Assembly: GCA_934371915.1 (NCBI GenBank)
Contig: CAKROE010000087.1
Location: 1 to 9,338 of the forward strand
Direction of reading: 5' to 3'
DNA from: an uncultured Blautia sp.
GTDB taxonomy: Bacteria; Bacillota; Clostridia; Lachnospirales; Lachnospiraceae
DNA length: 9,338 bases
Numbering within the stretch: position 1 is the first letter of the stretch; each line of letters starts with the position of its first letter. Made by a program: the position numbers and the translations under genes. Of this stretch, positions 1 to 5,975 are shown one piece after another. The notes beneath the pieces are model-generated. The model did no database searches. It saw nothing but the letters and a program-made list of their open reading frames with translations, and was not told the DNA's origin.

Positions 1-22
1 CTATAATTCGACCAGATAAAAC

Positions 23-59
23 AAATCGCCATATTTGTCTATGACAAACATGGCAATTT
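23..59 (-). terminator. Inverted repeat after the kdpE remnant, probable terminator
   Basis: Two 17-nt arms (23-39 and 43-59) pair at 15 of 17 positions around a 3-nt loop. The element starts about 20 bases past the kdpE-remnant stop codon. On the minus strand it is followed by a T-rich stretch (GATTTGTTTTATC), as expected of an intrinsic terminator for a minus-strand transcript. One minus-strand frame is open through the hairpin down to a stop at 1-3 and ends in residues resembling FVIDKYGDLFYLVEL, so part of it could instead be the tail of an unknown gene. I favour a terminator. Confidence 0.5.
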
Positions 60-80
60 TCTCTGGCTGCCGTATTCACT

Positions 81-651
81 TCAGGAATTTGTGACCTTCT
101 CAATTCTAAGCATACGATATCCAATACCAATATGCGTCTGGATATATTGCCCCCCATTTTTCTCAGGTTCCAGTTTTTTCCGCAATGTTGCCATAAAAAC
201 CCTGAGAGAGGCAACGTCATTTTCCGAACATCGTCCCCAAATCTGCCGGGTAATATAAGTATGTGTCAATACCCTTCCCACATTGCGGGATAAAAGGCAG
301 AGCAGCTTATACTCAATGGGCGTCAAATGTAGTTCTTCTCCCTTCAGATATGTGCAGCCGGCCGTATAATCTATTTTTAATTCACCGTTTTCAAAAACAG
401 AGGTTTCCGGCTGCATCAGCCCCTGCATCCAGTGCTTCTATTTTGTCCGTATCCTCACTTCTGGCACTGATCACAATAATCGGCATATTCGACCAAGTAC
501 GAATTTTCTTTATTACCTCTACTCCTTCTATATCCGGAAGACCCAGCTCCAGAAGGACAATATCCGGATTATGGGACGAAGCCTCCAGAATGGCTGAAGA
601 TCCGTTTTCTGCCGACAGATATTTATAGTCATGTGTTTTTAATGTAGTAAT
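81..651 (-). pseudogene. kdpE: KdpE-type response regulator remnant, doubly deleted and frameshifted
   Basis: This is the debris of a KdpE/OmpR-family response regulator, the DNA-binding partner of the KdpD potassium sensor. The receiver part (about 427-651) shows LGLPD, IRTWS, PIIVISARSED and KIEALDAGAD, all typical of KdpE. The first 20 or so residues, with the acidic pocket, are missing because the frame enters from KdpD sequence. After DAGAD the usual receiver end and linker (about 25 residues) are gone and the frame shifts. The winged-helix output domain resumes at about 413 and runs intact to the stop at 81, with HLTPIEYKLLCLL, VLTHTYITRQIWG and HIGIGYRML. The phosphoacceptor aspartate expected in LDLGLPD is Glu (LELGLPD, codon 547-549). 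No kdpFABC genes lie in the window. The DNA-binding half could still be translated from an ATG at 428 or 416, but I see no ribosome binding site and regard it as dead. Confidence 0.85.
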
Positions 652-1035
652 GATCAGGGTTCCGTTATGCGCTTCTATAATAGAATGACAAAGCGCCAGA
701 CCAAGTCCCAGGCTCCGGTGACTGTCTGCAACTGTTGTTTTCCCTGTATAAAACATCTCAAAAATATGTGGCTTCATTTCTTCCGGAATCCCGGGACCGT
801 TATCTTCTACACTTATCTGTGCTTTCCTCCCTGTTCTGATTCCCCGTATGCAGATTACAGAACCTGGTGGCGTATATTTTATTGCATTATCAATTAAATT
901 TACCAGAACCTGTATAATAAGCTGTACATCCATACGTACAAGAACAAGTTCTTCACAGTCTTCCACAATTTTATAATCATCATGTTTCCGGCTGATATGG
1001 CGCAGCGACTCTGCAATCACCTCATCTAAAAGTGC
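652..1035 (-). pseudogene. kdpD: KdpD-type sensor kinase remnant (ATPase domain only)
   Basis: Only the C-terminal HATPase_c domain of a KdpD-like histidine kinase survives. Visible motifs are the N box (VNLIDNAIKYTP), the G1 box (VEDNGPGIPEE) and the G2 box (SLGLGLAL), followed by CHSIIEAHNG. The usual N-terminal KdpD and UspA-like domains, membrane segments and HisKA phosphoacceptor helix are absent. Homology stops near 1,035, where the opposite-strand DegV remnant begins. At its C-terminal end the last strands of the domain are missing and the frame runs straight into KdpE receiver sequence near 651, giving a chimeric kinase-receiver frame that imitates a hybrid kinase. The frame remains open to a stop near 1,125, but the extra residues are antisense to DegV and not kinase-like. 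No start codon with a ribosome binding site is visible. The endpoints are approximate. Confidence 0.8.
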
Positions 1036-1041
1036 TTTTGA

Positions 1042-1424
1042 GATCTTAAATATCTCTCGCGCACCGGGCGAATCAAGGGAAGTGTTGCAACAATTGGAAA
1101 TGTTCTTAAGATCAAACCTATTCTAAGAGGAAATAAAGATGGTTATATTGTCACTTATAAAAATGTTCGTGGGCGTAAAGCAGCTTTAAACACTCTTATA
1201 AATCTGGTCTGCAATAATATTATAAATCCAGAACAGCAGCTCATCGGTATTGCCCATGCAGATGCCTATGAAGATTCCCTTTATGTCATGGAGCAAATAC
1301 AGAAAAAAATCAAAGTACGAGATTTTATCAACACTTCCTATGATTTCTGCACCGGTAGTCATGTCGGACCTGATACAATCGCACTTTTTTCCTTGCTAAA
1401 GATAGAGAATTGTCCCAAAATTAA
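1042..1424 (+). pseudogene. DegV-family protein, C-terminal fragment with a 1-nt frameshift
   Basis: DegV/FakB proteins bind a fatty acid and, with the FakA kinase, help activate exogenous fatty acids. About 125 C-terminal residues remain of a family length of about 280. From 1042 the frame reads LKYLSRTGRIKGS, TIGNVLKIKPILRG, then GIAHADAYED and GSHVGPDTIALF, all in the family's order. The fragment opens directly after an in-frame TGA, next to the KdpD remnant, so the N-terminal half is lost. At 1385-1390 a run of six T replaces the seven needed to read ALFFLAKDREL. Restoring one T gives a normal C terminus ending at TAA 1422-1424. As it stands, the frame runs on to 1485 with unrelated residues. 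Truncation plus frameshift makes it a pseudogene. Confidence 0.85.
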
Positions 1425-1459
1425 CTCAACATACTATACCCATAAATCCGTTATCTCAA

Positions 1460-1503
1460 AAGGCAGTCGTGAAGCCCATAAATGATGTTTTCACGACTGC
1501 CTT
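1460..1503 (+). terminator. Strong hairpin terminator after degV
   Basis: A perfect 14-bp stem (1460-1473 with 1490-1503, AAGGCAGTCGTGAA and its complement) closes a 16-nt loop and is followed by TTAGTTTTG on the plus strand. It lies about 36 bases past the restored degV stop, so it is most simply the old degV terminator. On the minus strand the stem is followed by only three or four T, so bidirectional action is possible but weaker. Confidence 0.75.
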
Positions 1504-1714
1504 AGTTTTGCAGATTATTTAATTCAGCTATTCACCAACCGGTCACATTCCTGTACAATCACATTTTTTGCATACAAAATCATCTGCATATCGTATTAAA
1601 TAACTCTCTCCGCTACACTGTCTCTTTACAATCACATCAAACCAGTTATCCAATACATAGTGCAGATATATGTTTGCAAGCTGGACTTACGCTTTCTACG
1701 TAATTTGGATCTAA
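1504..1714. other. Gene-poor stretch between degV terminator and BirA operator
   Basis: Apart from the reverse transcriptase fragment (1570-1680) I see no gene here. A minus-strand frame with residues YAKNVIVQECDRLVNS ends at a stop near 1528 but matches nothing I recognise. This stretch is best read as decayed sequence left after insertion and loss of a mobile intron. Confidence 0.5.
1570..1680 (-). pseudogene. Group II intron reverse transcriptase fragment (palm, YADD)
   Basis: A 37-codon minus-strand frame begins LANIYLHYVLDNWF and ends YLIRYADDFVC. This is the signature spacing of the palm domain of group II intron-encoded (LtrA-type) reverse transcriptases, where SPLLANIYLHYVLD precedes the catalytic YADD. 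The two catalytic aspartates are intact. Upstream (about 1681-1700) a shifted frame still shows V-S-P residues, hinting at a 1-nt indel in the SPLLAN motif. Downstream the family similarity stops after FVC and a stop codon follows at 1543-1545. Fingers, thumb, maturase and endonuclease regions are missing and no intron domain V hairpin was found nearby. It is a dead remnant whose right end lies against the bioB control region. Confidence 0.85.
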
Positions 1715-1746
1715 TTGTAAACCTATTTTAATTATTCGGTTGACAT
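1715..1746 (+). promoter_or_regulatory. BirA (biotin repressor) operator
   Basis: TTGTAAACC (1715-1723), a 14-nt spacer and GGTTGACAT (1738-1746) match the known BirA operator pattern TTGTAAACC-N14/15-GGTTTACAA with only two changes in the right half. The site precedes bioB, as expected. The right half contains the TTGACA -35 element, so bound biotinoyl-5'-AMP-loaded BirA would block RNA polymerase directly. No birA gene lies in the window. Confidence 0.88.
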
Positions 1747-1769
1747 TTTGTACTTTTATGTGTTAAAGT
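1740..1769 (+). promoter_or_regulatory. bioB promoter overlapping the BirA box
   Basis: A consensus -35 TTGACA (1740-1745) lies 18 bases before a weak -10 TAAAGT (1764-1769). Transcription would start near 1776, giving a leader of about 75 nt before bioB. The -10 is the uncertain part. Confidence 0.65.
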
Positions 1770-1790
1770 GATACCCGTAGCAAAAATCAG

Positions 1791-1829
1791 AGGGCTTTTC
1801 CCCATGCCTGAAGGAAGTGGGGAAGGCCT
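1791..1829 (+). promoter_or_regulatory. Hairpin in the bioB 5' leader
   Basis: AGGGCTTTTCCCC (1791-1803) can pair with GGGGAAGGCCT (1819-1829), allowing G-U pairs and one bulged C, around a 15-nt loop. The loop carries ATG at 1804, which opens a 9-codon frame (MPEGSGEGL) ending at TGA 1831-1833, with AGAGGG about 9 bases upstream as a possible ribosome binding site. The left arm also contains TTTTCC, complementary to GGAAAA at the bioB ribosome binding site, so a switch between two pairings is conceivable. I recognise no known riboswitch core. It has no U tract, so it is not a terminator. Confidence 0.4.
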
Positions 1830-1851
1830 GTGACAAACGAAAGGAAAATTT

Positions 1852-2823
1852 ATGAGTTCCGAATTTTATGAAAAAGAGATACCGGCTCTTTCCAGAGAGG
1901 ATGCGATTGCGATTCTGAATACTCCGGATGAAGAACTGGATGCGCTGATCGATCGCGCGAAGAGTTTACGATATCAATATAAGGGAAATCGTGTAAGCAT
2001 TCATATTCTTACTAATGCCCGCAGCGGAAACTGTTCCCAGGATTGTGCTTACTGCGCACAGTCATGCCGCTCTACCGCAGATATTGATAAATACAAATGG
2101 GTAGATGAAGATAAGCTGTATCAGGATAATGACTTTGTAAACAATTATCATTTATCCAGACACTGCATCGGTCTGAGCGGTATGAAATTTACAGATAAAG
2201 AAATAGAAGAGCTTGCCCGCCGAATCCGTAAGATGAAAGAACACGGAACACATCTCTGCTGCTCGATTGGTTTTCTGACAGAAAAACAGGCCCGAATGCT
2301 CAAAGAAGCCGGTCTGGACCGAATAAATCACAATCTGAACAGCAGCCGCTCTTATTACCATAATATCTGCAGTACACATACTTTTGAGCAGCGTGTACAG
2401 AATATCCACATGCTGCAGAGACTTGGATTCGAAATCTGCAGCGGCGGAATCATTGGCATGGGCGAAAGTAAAGAAGATGTAGTTGACATGCTTCTTGAAC
2501 TGCGCGAAATCCAACCGGAAGCACTGCCAGTCAACTTCCTCCTGCCGATTAAAGGAACACCGCTTGGAGATGCCGATATCTCCATACTGACAACCGAATA
2601 CTGCATGAAAGTCCTCTGTCTTGCAAGACTTCTCGTACCAAAAGCAGATATCCGCTGTGCCGCCGGAAGAGAAGTATATTTCAAAGGGGAAGAAAAGAAA
2701 CTGCTCAGTGTGGTCGACTCTATCTTTGCCTCAGGTTATCTGACAGAAGGCGGTCAGGGAATCGAAGATACTCTTAAAACTATCACAGATGCCGGATTTA
2801 CTTATGAAATTGAATCCGCATAA
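1852..2823 (+). CDS. bioB: Biotin synthase BioB
   Basis: A cytoplasmic radical SAM enzyme that inserts sulfur into dethiobiotin to make biotin. In 323 residues the SAM [4Fe-4S] motif C-x3-C-x2-C is at C61, C65 and C68 (GNCSQDCAYCAQS). Ligands expected for the auxiliary [2Fe-2S] cluster are also present: C105 (RHCIGLSG), C137 (HLCCSIGFL), C196 (EICSGGIIGMGES) and R268 (DIRCAAGRE), so the auxiliary site is complete. YNHNL-type (INHNLNSS) and KGTPL motifs fit as well. Length is normal. The ATG at 1852 is preceded by AAAGGA (1840-1845). The gene is first in an operon with bioY, 30 bases downstream, under a BirA operator. No bioF, bioA or bioD is visible, which suggests use of imported dethiobiotin or that the early genes lie elsewhere. 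Confidence 0.95.
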   Translation: MSSEFYEKEIPALSREDAIAILNTPDEELDALIDRAKSLRYQYKGNRVSIHILTNARSGNCSQDCAYCAQSCRSTADIDKYKWVDEDKLYQDNDFVNNYHLSRHCIGLSGMKFTDKEIEELARRIRKMKEHGTHLCCSIGFLTEKQARMLKEAGLDRINHNLNSSRSYYHNICSTHTFEQRVQNIHMLQRLGFEICSGGIIGMGESKEDVVDMLLELREIQPEALPVNFLLPIKGTPLGDADISILTTEYCMKVLCLARLLVPKADIRCAAGREVYFKGEEKKLLSVVDSIFASGYLTEGGQGIEDTLKTITDAGFTYEIESA

Positions 2824-2853
2824 CCGACAAACTTTAGAAGGAGAATTTTTAAC

Positions 2854-3399
2854 ATGAACCAGACACAAAGCATTACTGCACCCCGCAGCAAAACCTACGA
2901 AATAACCATGACCGCACTGATGGCAGCGGTCACCTGCATTCTTGCCCCATTATCCATCCCCATCGGACCGGTTCCAATCTCATTTACCAATCTGGCGATT
3001 TATTTGTCCCTGTATCTTCTCGGATGGAAAAAAGGAACCATCAGCTATCTGATCTATCTTCTGCTCGGTCTCGTCGGTCTCCCGGTATTCTCCGGATTCA
3101 CAGGCGGTCCGTCCAAGCTGGCAGGTCCTACAGGCGGATATATCATCGGATTTATCGTAATGGCAGTCATTGCCGGACTGGTAATCGACAACTGCCGTAA
3201 ACCATGGATTCAGCTTATCGGCATGATTGTCGGAACCATCGTATGTTACCTTTTCGGAACCATATGGTTCTGCCTGGTCGCAAATTACACTTTCAAAGCG
3301 GCCCTTGCAGTCTGCGTAATCCCCTTCATCCCGGCTGATCTGGTAAAAATGATCATTGCCATGATTATCGGACCAATGATAAAGAAGAGAATACGTTAA
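2854..3399 (+). CDS. bioY: BioY, biotin ECF transporter substrate-binding S component
   Basis: An integral membrane protein that binds biotin outside the cell and works with the shared energy-coupling factor module (EcfA, EcfA', EcfT, not in this window). The 181 residues, the usual length, form about six hydrophobic helices. Family signatures are PIGPVPISFTNLAIYLSLYL near residues 36-55, LLGLVGLPVFSG near 70-81 and KLAGPTGGYIIGF near 88-100, the loop that shapes the biotin pocket. A clear ribosome binding site, AGAAGGAG (2836-2843), stands 10 bases before the ATG. It is the second gene after bioB and presumably under the same BirA control. It could also admit dethiobiotin, as proposed for orphan bioB-bioY pairs, but the sequence alone cannot show this. 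Confidence 0.95.
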   Translation: MNQTQSITAPRSKTYEITMTALMAAVTCILAPLSIPIGPVPISFTNLAIYLSLYLLGWKKGTISYLIYLLLGLVGLPVFSGFTGGPSKLAGPTGGYIIGFIVMAVIAGLVIDNCRKPWIQLIGMIVGTIVCYLFGTIWFCLVANYTFKAALAVCVIPFIPADLVKMIIAMIIGPMIKKRIR

Positions 3400-3406
3400 T
3401 ACTTCC

Positions 3407-4639
3407 TTATGAACCTGACGGAATCCGCACGATCAGTTTCTGCCCGTCTTTTTGCACCAGAGTCAGTACCGGTATGTGTTTTTTTCGAAGTGAATGCACG
3501 ATCGGATATGTGGCGAACAGATTTTCTCCCACAAAAACTGCCTCTGGTTTGTATTTCAGGATTTTCCTTATCTGTTCTTTGATCAGACTTTTCCACTCCT
3601 GCTTCTCCATTGCAACCTCACCATAGATTCCCTGAATTTCAAGTTCCGGAAGCTCAGGGACCTCGAGATGTGCCACTTTTGCAGATGATAATCCCGGTAA
3701 CTGTACGAGAAGTTCATCCGCTTCTTCTGTTCCGCCTAAGTTTACGATCACCGGTTTTTCCTGAAACTGTTCCATGCTGATATGGCATGCCTGCACAGCA
3801 TCGGCAAGCTCTCCCGTCGTCATAAGAAATCCGCCTTTGTGGCAGAAGCCTGCTGACTTTAATCCGGTCACTGCGGCCAGTTCTTCGTTTTCAAGTCCAA
3901 GCCACTCCACCGGAAAGCTGCATTTATAGTTCATGGAATATTCTTTTTTCTGTGGCTGAATACAATAGCCGCCTCTGTTTGATGGAAAGATCACAAATGC
4001 AATTTCCGTTTCGGAGAGAAATTTCTGGCACGGCACAAATTCCGGAAGAATCAGAATACGTGCATCATCTCTGTGTTTTTCTCTGTCATGCACTGCCTGT
4101 TCATGGTGGGCATAAATTTCTTCTACACGTTTGTCCGCGCGTTCGTTTCCTCTGAAACGTTCGAATTTATTTTCCAGAATCATCCCTGCGACACTTACTG
4201 CCTGAAAAAATGCTTCGTCATTGCTTCCTTCTGCATCCCATGTCGGGTTGAAATTGCCGATCAGTGTGGCAAGCTCGTTCTTTTCACCTGTATTGTCATT
4301 GTTATCAAGTGGCTGCACGAAGGATTCGTCGAATTTCTGCGCAAGTTCTTCCCCAAGGATGTCTGCGCCAAGCTCCTCCCATAAAAGACCAAATGCAGCG
4401 TACGGAATACCGTTTTCGCGGATCTTGCTGTCTTTCTGGTGATGATCATACTGTCCTCTTCCGATGTCAAATACGATCCCGTCAAAATCTTCCGGTACAC
4501 GATTGCCGCGTGTGATCATAATTTCCGGGTTCAGATATAATAATAACGCTGCCGAAAAAACATCATCTGCGTGGAATTTTCCGCTGTGAGTAAATGCAGC
4601 GGCGCCCGGGCGGTGGATCTGGTATAGTAAATTATTCAT
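3407..4639 (-). CDS. MYG1-family (UPF0160) phosphoesterase-like protein with C-terminal extension
   Basis: MYG1 proteins share a DHH-like metal-binding fold; the eukaryotic member is an RNA exonuclease, and the bacterial role is unsettled. The 410 residues show the family motifs: THSGKFHADDVFSAALL (residues 17-33), VFDIGRGQYDHHQ (56-68), PLDNNDN (110-116) and a C-terminal FCHKGGFLMTT (265-275). Likely metal ligands are H18, H23, D25, D65, H66 and H67. The core ends near residue 285; a further 125 or so residues form an extension of alternating strands and helices (PVIVNLGGTEEADELL, KPEAVFVGENLFATYPIV) that I cannot assign. I chose the ATG at 4639 over an in-frame upstream start at 4708 because AGGAGA stands just before it and family similarity begins there. 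The gene converges on bioY. Confidence 0.85.
   Translation of the reverse strand: MNNLLYQIHRPGAAAFTHSGKFHADDVFSAALLLYLNPEIMITRGNRVPEDFDGIVFDIGRGQYDHHQKDSKIRENGIPYAAFGLLWEELGADILGEELAQKFDESFVQPLDNNDNTGEKNELATLIGNFNPTWDAEGSNDEAFFQAVSVAGMILENKFERFRGNERADKRVEEIYAHHEQAVHDREKHRDDARILILPEFVPCQKFLSETEIAFVIFPSNRGGYCIQPQKKEYSMNYKCSFPVEWLGLENEELAAVTGLKSAGFCHKGGFLMTTGELADAVQACHISMEQFQEKPVIVNLGGTEEADELLVQLPGLSSAKVAHLEVPELPELEIQGIYGEVAMEKQEWKSLIKEQIRKILKYKPEAVFVGENLFATYPIVHSLRKKHIPVLTLVQKDGQKLIVRIPSGS
3417..3453 (+). terminator. Possible bio operon terminator inside the MYG1 gene
   Basis: GACGG (3417-3421) and CCGTC (3444-3448) can pair, with an inner GCA/TGC pairing across a 5-nt bulge, followed directly by TTTTT. 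The stem is weak. It is listed because only 7 bp separate the bioY stop from the opposing gene's stop, so any terminator must lie within coding sequence. Confidence 0.3.
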
Positions 4640-4688
4640 GTATATTCTCCTGTGAGTTGGGTTTTTTGTAGTAAAATAAGATCTTTTC

Positions 4689-4697
4689 AGTATAGCA
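4689..4697 (-). promoter_or_regulatory. Extended -10 promoter for the MYG1 gene
   Basis: On the minus strand the sequence reads TGCTATACT, a TGn extended -10 with TATACT, about 50 bases before the MYG1 start. No good -35 stands 17 bases upstream; an extended -10 can do without one. It lies between the kinase stop and the MYG1 start, so the gene may have its own promoter in addition to read-through. Confidence 0.5.
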
Positions 4698-4708
4698 CAG
4701 AATTGCAA

Positions 4709-5908
4709 TTACTTATTTTTTTCTTTATTTTCGCTGATGCTGATACATCCTTTGAATACATTCAGAACGCTTTCCACATCAAGCGGCTTTGCAATATGGC
4801 AGTTCATGCCGGAAATCCGGCTGTTGATGATATCTTCGGCAAATGCGTTTGCACTCATTGCTATGATCGGAATCGTTCCTGCATCTGGTCTTTGCATGGA
4901 GCGAATTTTTCTGGTCGCATCCCATCCGTTCATATTTGGCATCATGATATCCATGTAAATCACATCATAATATCCCGGTTCATTTTCTTCGAAATTTTTT
5001 ACAGCTTCCAGACCGTCTGCTACACAATCCACTATAATTCCATGATCTTCCAGCATAAATTTTACAATTTCCATGTTCAGTTCATTGTCCTCTGCAACAA
5101 GTGCACGTTTTCCTTCTAAAGATATTCCCTCACGCACTGTTCTTTTTTCAAATGGCTCTGTTGTACCGATTCTGAACGGAACTGTCATGATCACGGTCGT
5201 TCCGACTCCTTTTCTGCTCTCCAGTTCTATCTTACCACCAAGATGCCCGACAATCTTCTTTGCAATTGAAAGTCCCAGGCCGGAGCCCTCATACTGTGTC
5301 CTGCTGGTTTGATTTTCCTGCGAAAACATCTCAAATGCATGCCCGATAAATTCCTCACTCATACCGATTCCGTTATCTGCACAGCCGAACTCACACAGCA
5401 CATGTTCGTTATCCGCTTTCTTTTGCTTACACCATACCTTTACACAGCCTCCCGGATTCGTGAACTTCACTGCATTATCTAAAACCGCGGCAAGCAATCT
5501 TTCCAGATACACAGGGTTCCCACTCAGGTTCACATATGTTAAATCTAAATTTTCCCAATCTACTATATAAGAAACATTTTTCTTCTCCGCCAGTATCTGC
5601 CTTTCAGTGTTCGCCTGCTTCAGCACATCTGCAAGATTAAACGAGATTTCCTTGTCTGTATACTCCTCTGCTTCCAGCTTATTCATCTCCAGAATATTAT
5701 TCACAAGAGAAAGCAGGTATTTTGATGATTCCATCATCTTATCTCTGAATTTCTGCTGCATTTCAAGATTATCCGGGTAATGGTTTGCCTGATCGAGCAT
5801 ACCCATGATCCCGTTTAGCGGTGTGCGGATGTCATGACTCATATTCGATAAAAATCTGGTTTTCAGAGCGGCGTCCTTTTTGGCTTCTGCTACCTGTGAA
5901 ATCAGCAT
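4709..5908 (-). CDS. Hybrid histidine kinase, kinase and receiver half
   Basis: Catalytic part of a hybrid sensor kinase. From the first in-frame ATG (399 residues): HisKA with FLSNMSHDIRTPLNG and phosphoacceptor His at residue 25 (5834-5836); HATPase with AAVLDNAVKFT, CADNGIGM and GSGLGLSIAKKIV; then a receiver with VAEDNELN, phosphoacceptor Asp in YMDIMMPN (4949-4951), MSAN and the conserved Lys in AKPLD. The reading frame continues upstream of this ATG (residues DKNGKLTHVLCA... SVSDAKKKEQ) to the A9 tract at 5984-5992, where it would join the PAS half if one A were removed. GGAG stands only 3 bases before the ATG, so independent initiation looks weak. All catalytic residues are intact, so the half is not visibly decayed. 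As a full-length product His and Asp would be about residues 308 and 603 of 682. No transmembrane segment is seen. Confidence 0.88.
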   Translation of the reverse strand: MLISQVAEAKKDAALKTRFLSNMSHDIRTPLNGIMGMLDQANHYPDNLEMQQKFRDKMMESSKYLLSLVNNILEMNKLEAEEYTDKEISFNLADVLKQANTERQILAEKKNVSYIVDWENLDLTYVNLSGNPVYLERLLAAVLDNAVKFTNPGGCVKVWCKQKKADNEHVLCEFGCADNGIGMSEEFIGHAFEMFSQENQTSRTQYEGSGLGLSIAKKIVGHLGGKIELESRKGVGTTVIMTVPFRIGTTEPFEKRTVREGISLEGKRALVAEDNELNMEIVKFMLEDHGIIVDCVADGLEAVKNFEENEPGYYDVIYMDIMMPNMNGWDATRKIRSMQRPDAGTIPIIAMSANAFAEDIINSRISGMNCHIAKPLDVESVLNVFKGCISISENKEKNK

Positions 5909-5975
5909 CTGCTCCTTTTTCTTTGCATCACTGACACTTCTTATCGCACAGAGAACATGTGTCAGCTTTCCGTTT

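Noticed and set aside
263..628. Plus-strand open frame of 121 codons antisense to the kdpE remnant
   Set aside because: No family motifs and no ribosome binding site; it mirrors the KdpE receiver sequence on the other strand.
391..1020. A genuine hybrid kinase-receiver gene
   Set aside because: HisKA is missing, the receiver lacks its start and its phosphoacceptor Asp, and the frame breaks before the output domain; a deletion scar explains it better.
1504..1569. Group II intron RNA domain V near the reverse transcriptase fragment
   Set aside because: No short hairpin with the AGC triad and GNRA loop was found; only protein-coding debris remains.
1770..1850. A known riboswitch (cobalamin, TPP, SAM or similar) before bioB
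   Set aside because: None of the conserved core sequences of these classes is present; only a single hairpin can be drawn.
2152..2684. Two minus-strand open frames inside bioB
   Set aside because: They are shadows of a highly conserved enzyme gene and show no recognisable domain.
4652..5119. Plus-strand open frame of 155 codons over the receiver domain of the kinase
   Set aside because: Antisense to a well-conserved receiver; its residues look random and rich in Phe, His and Ile.
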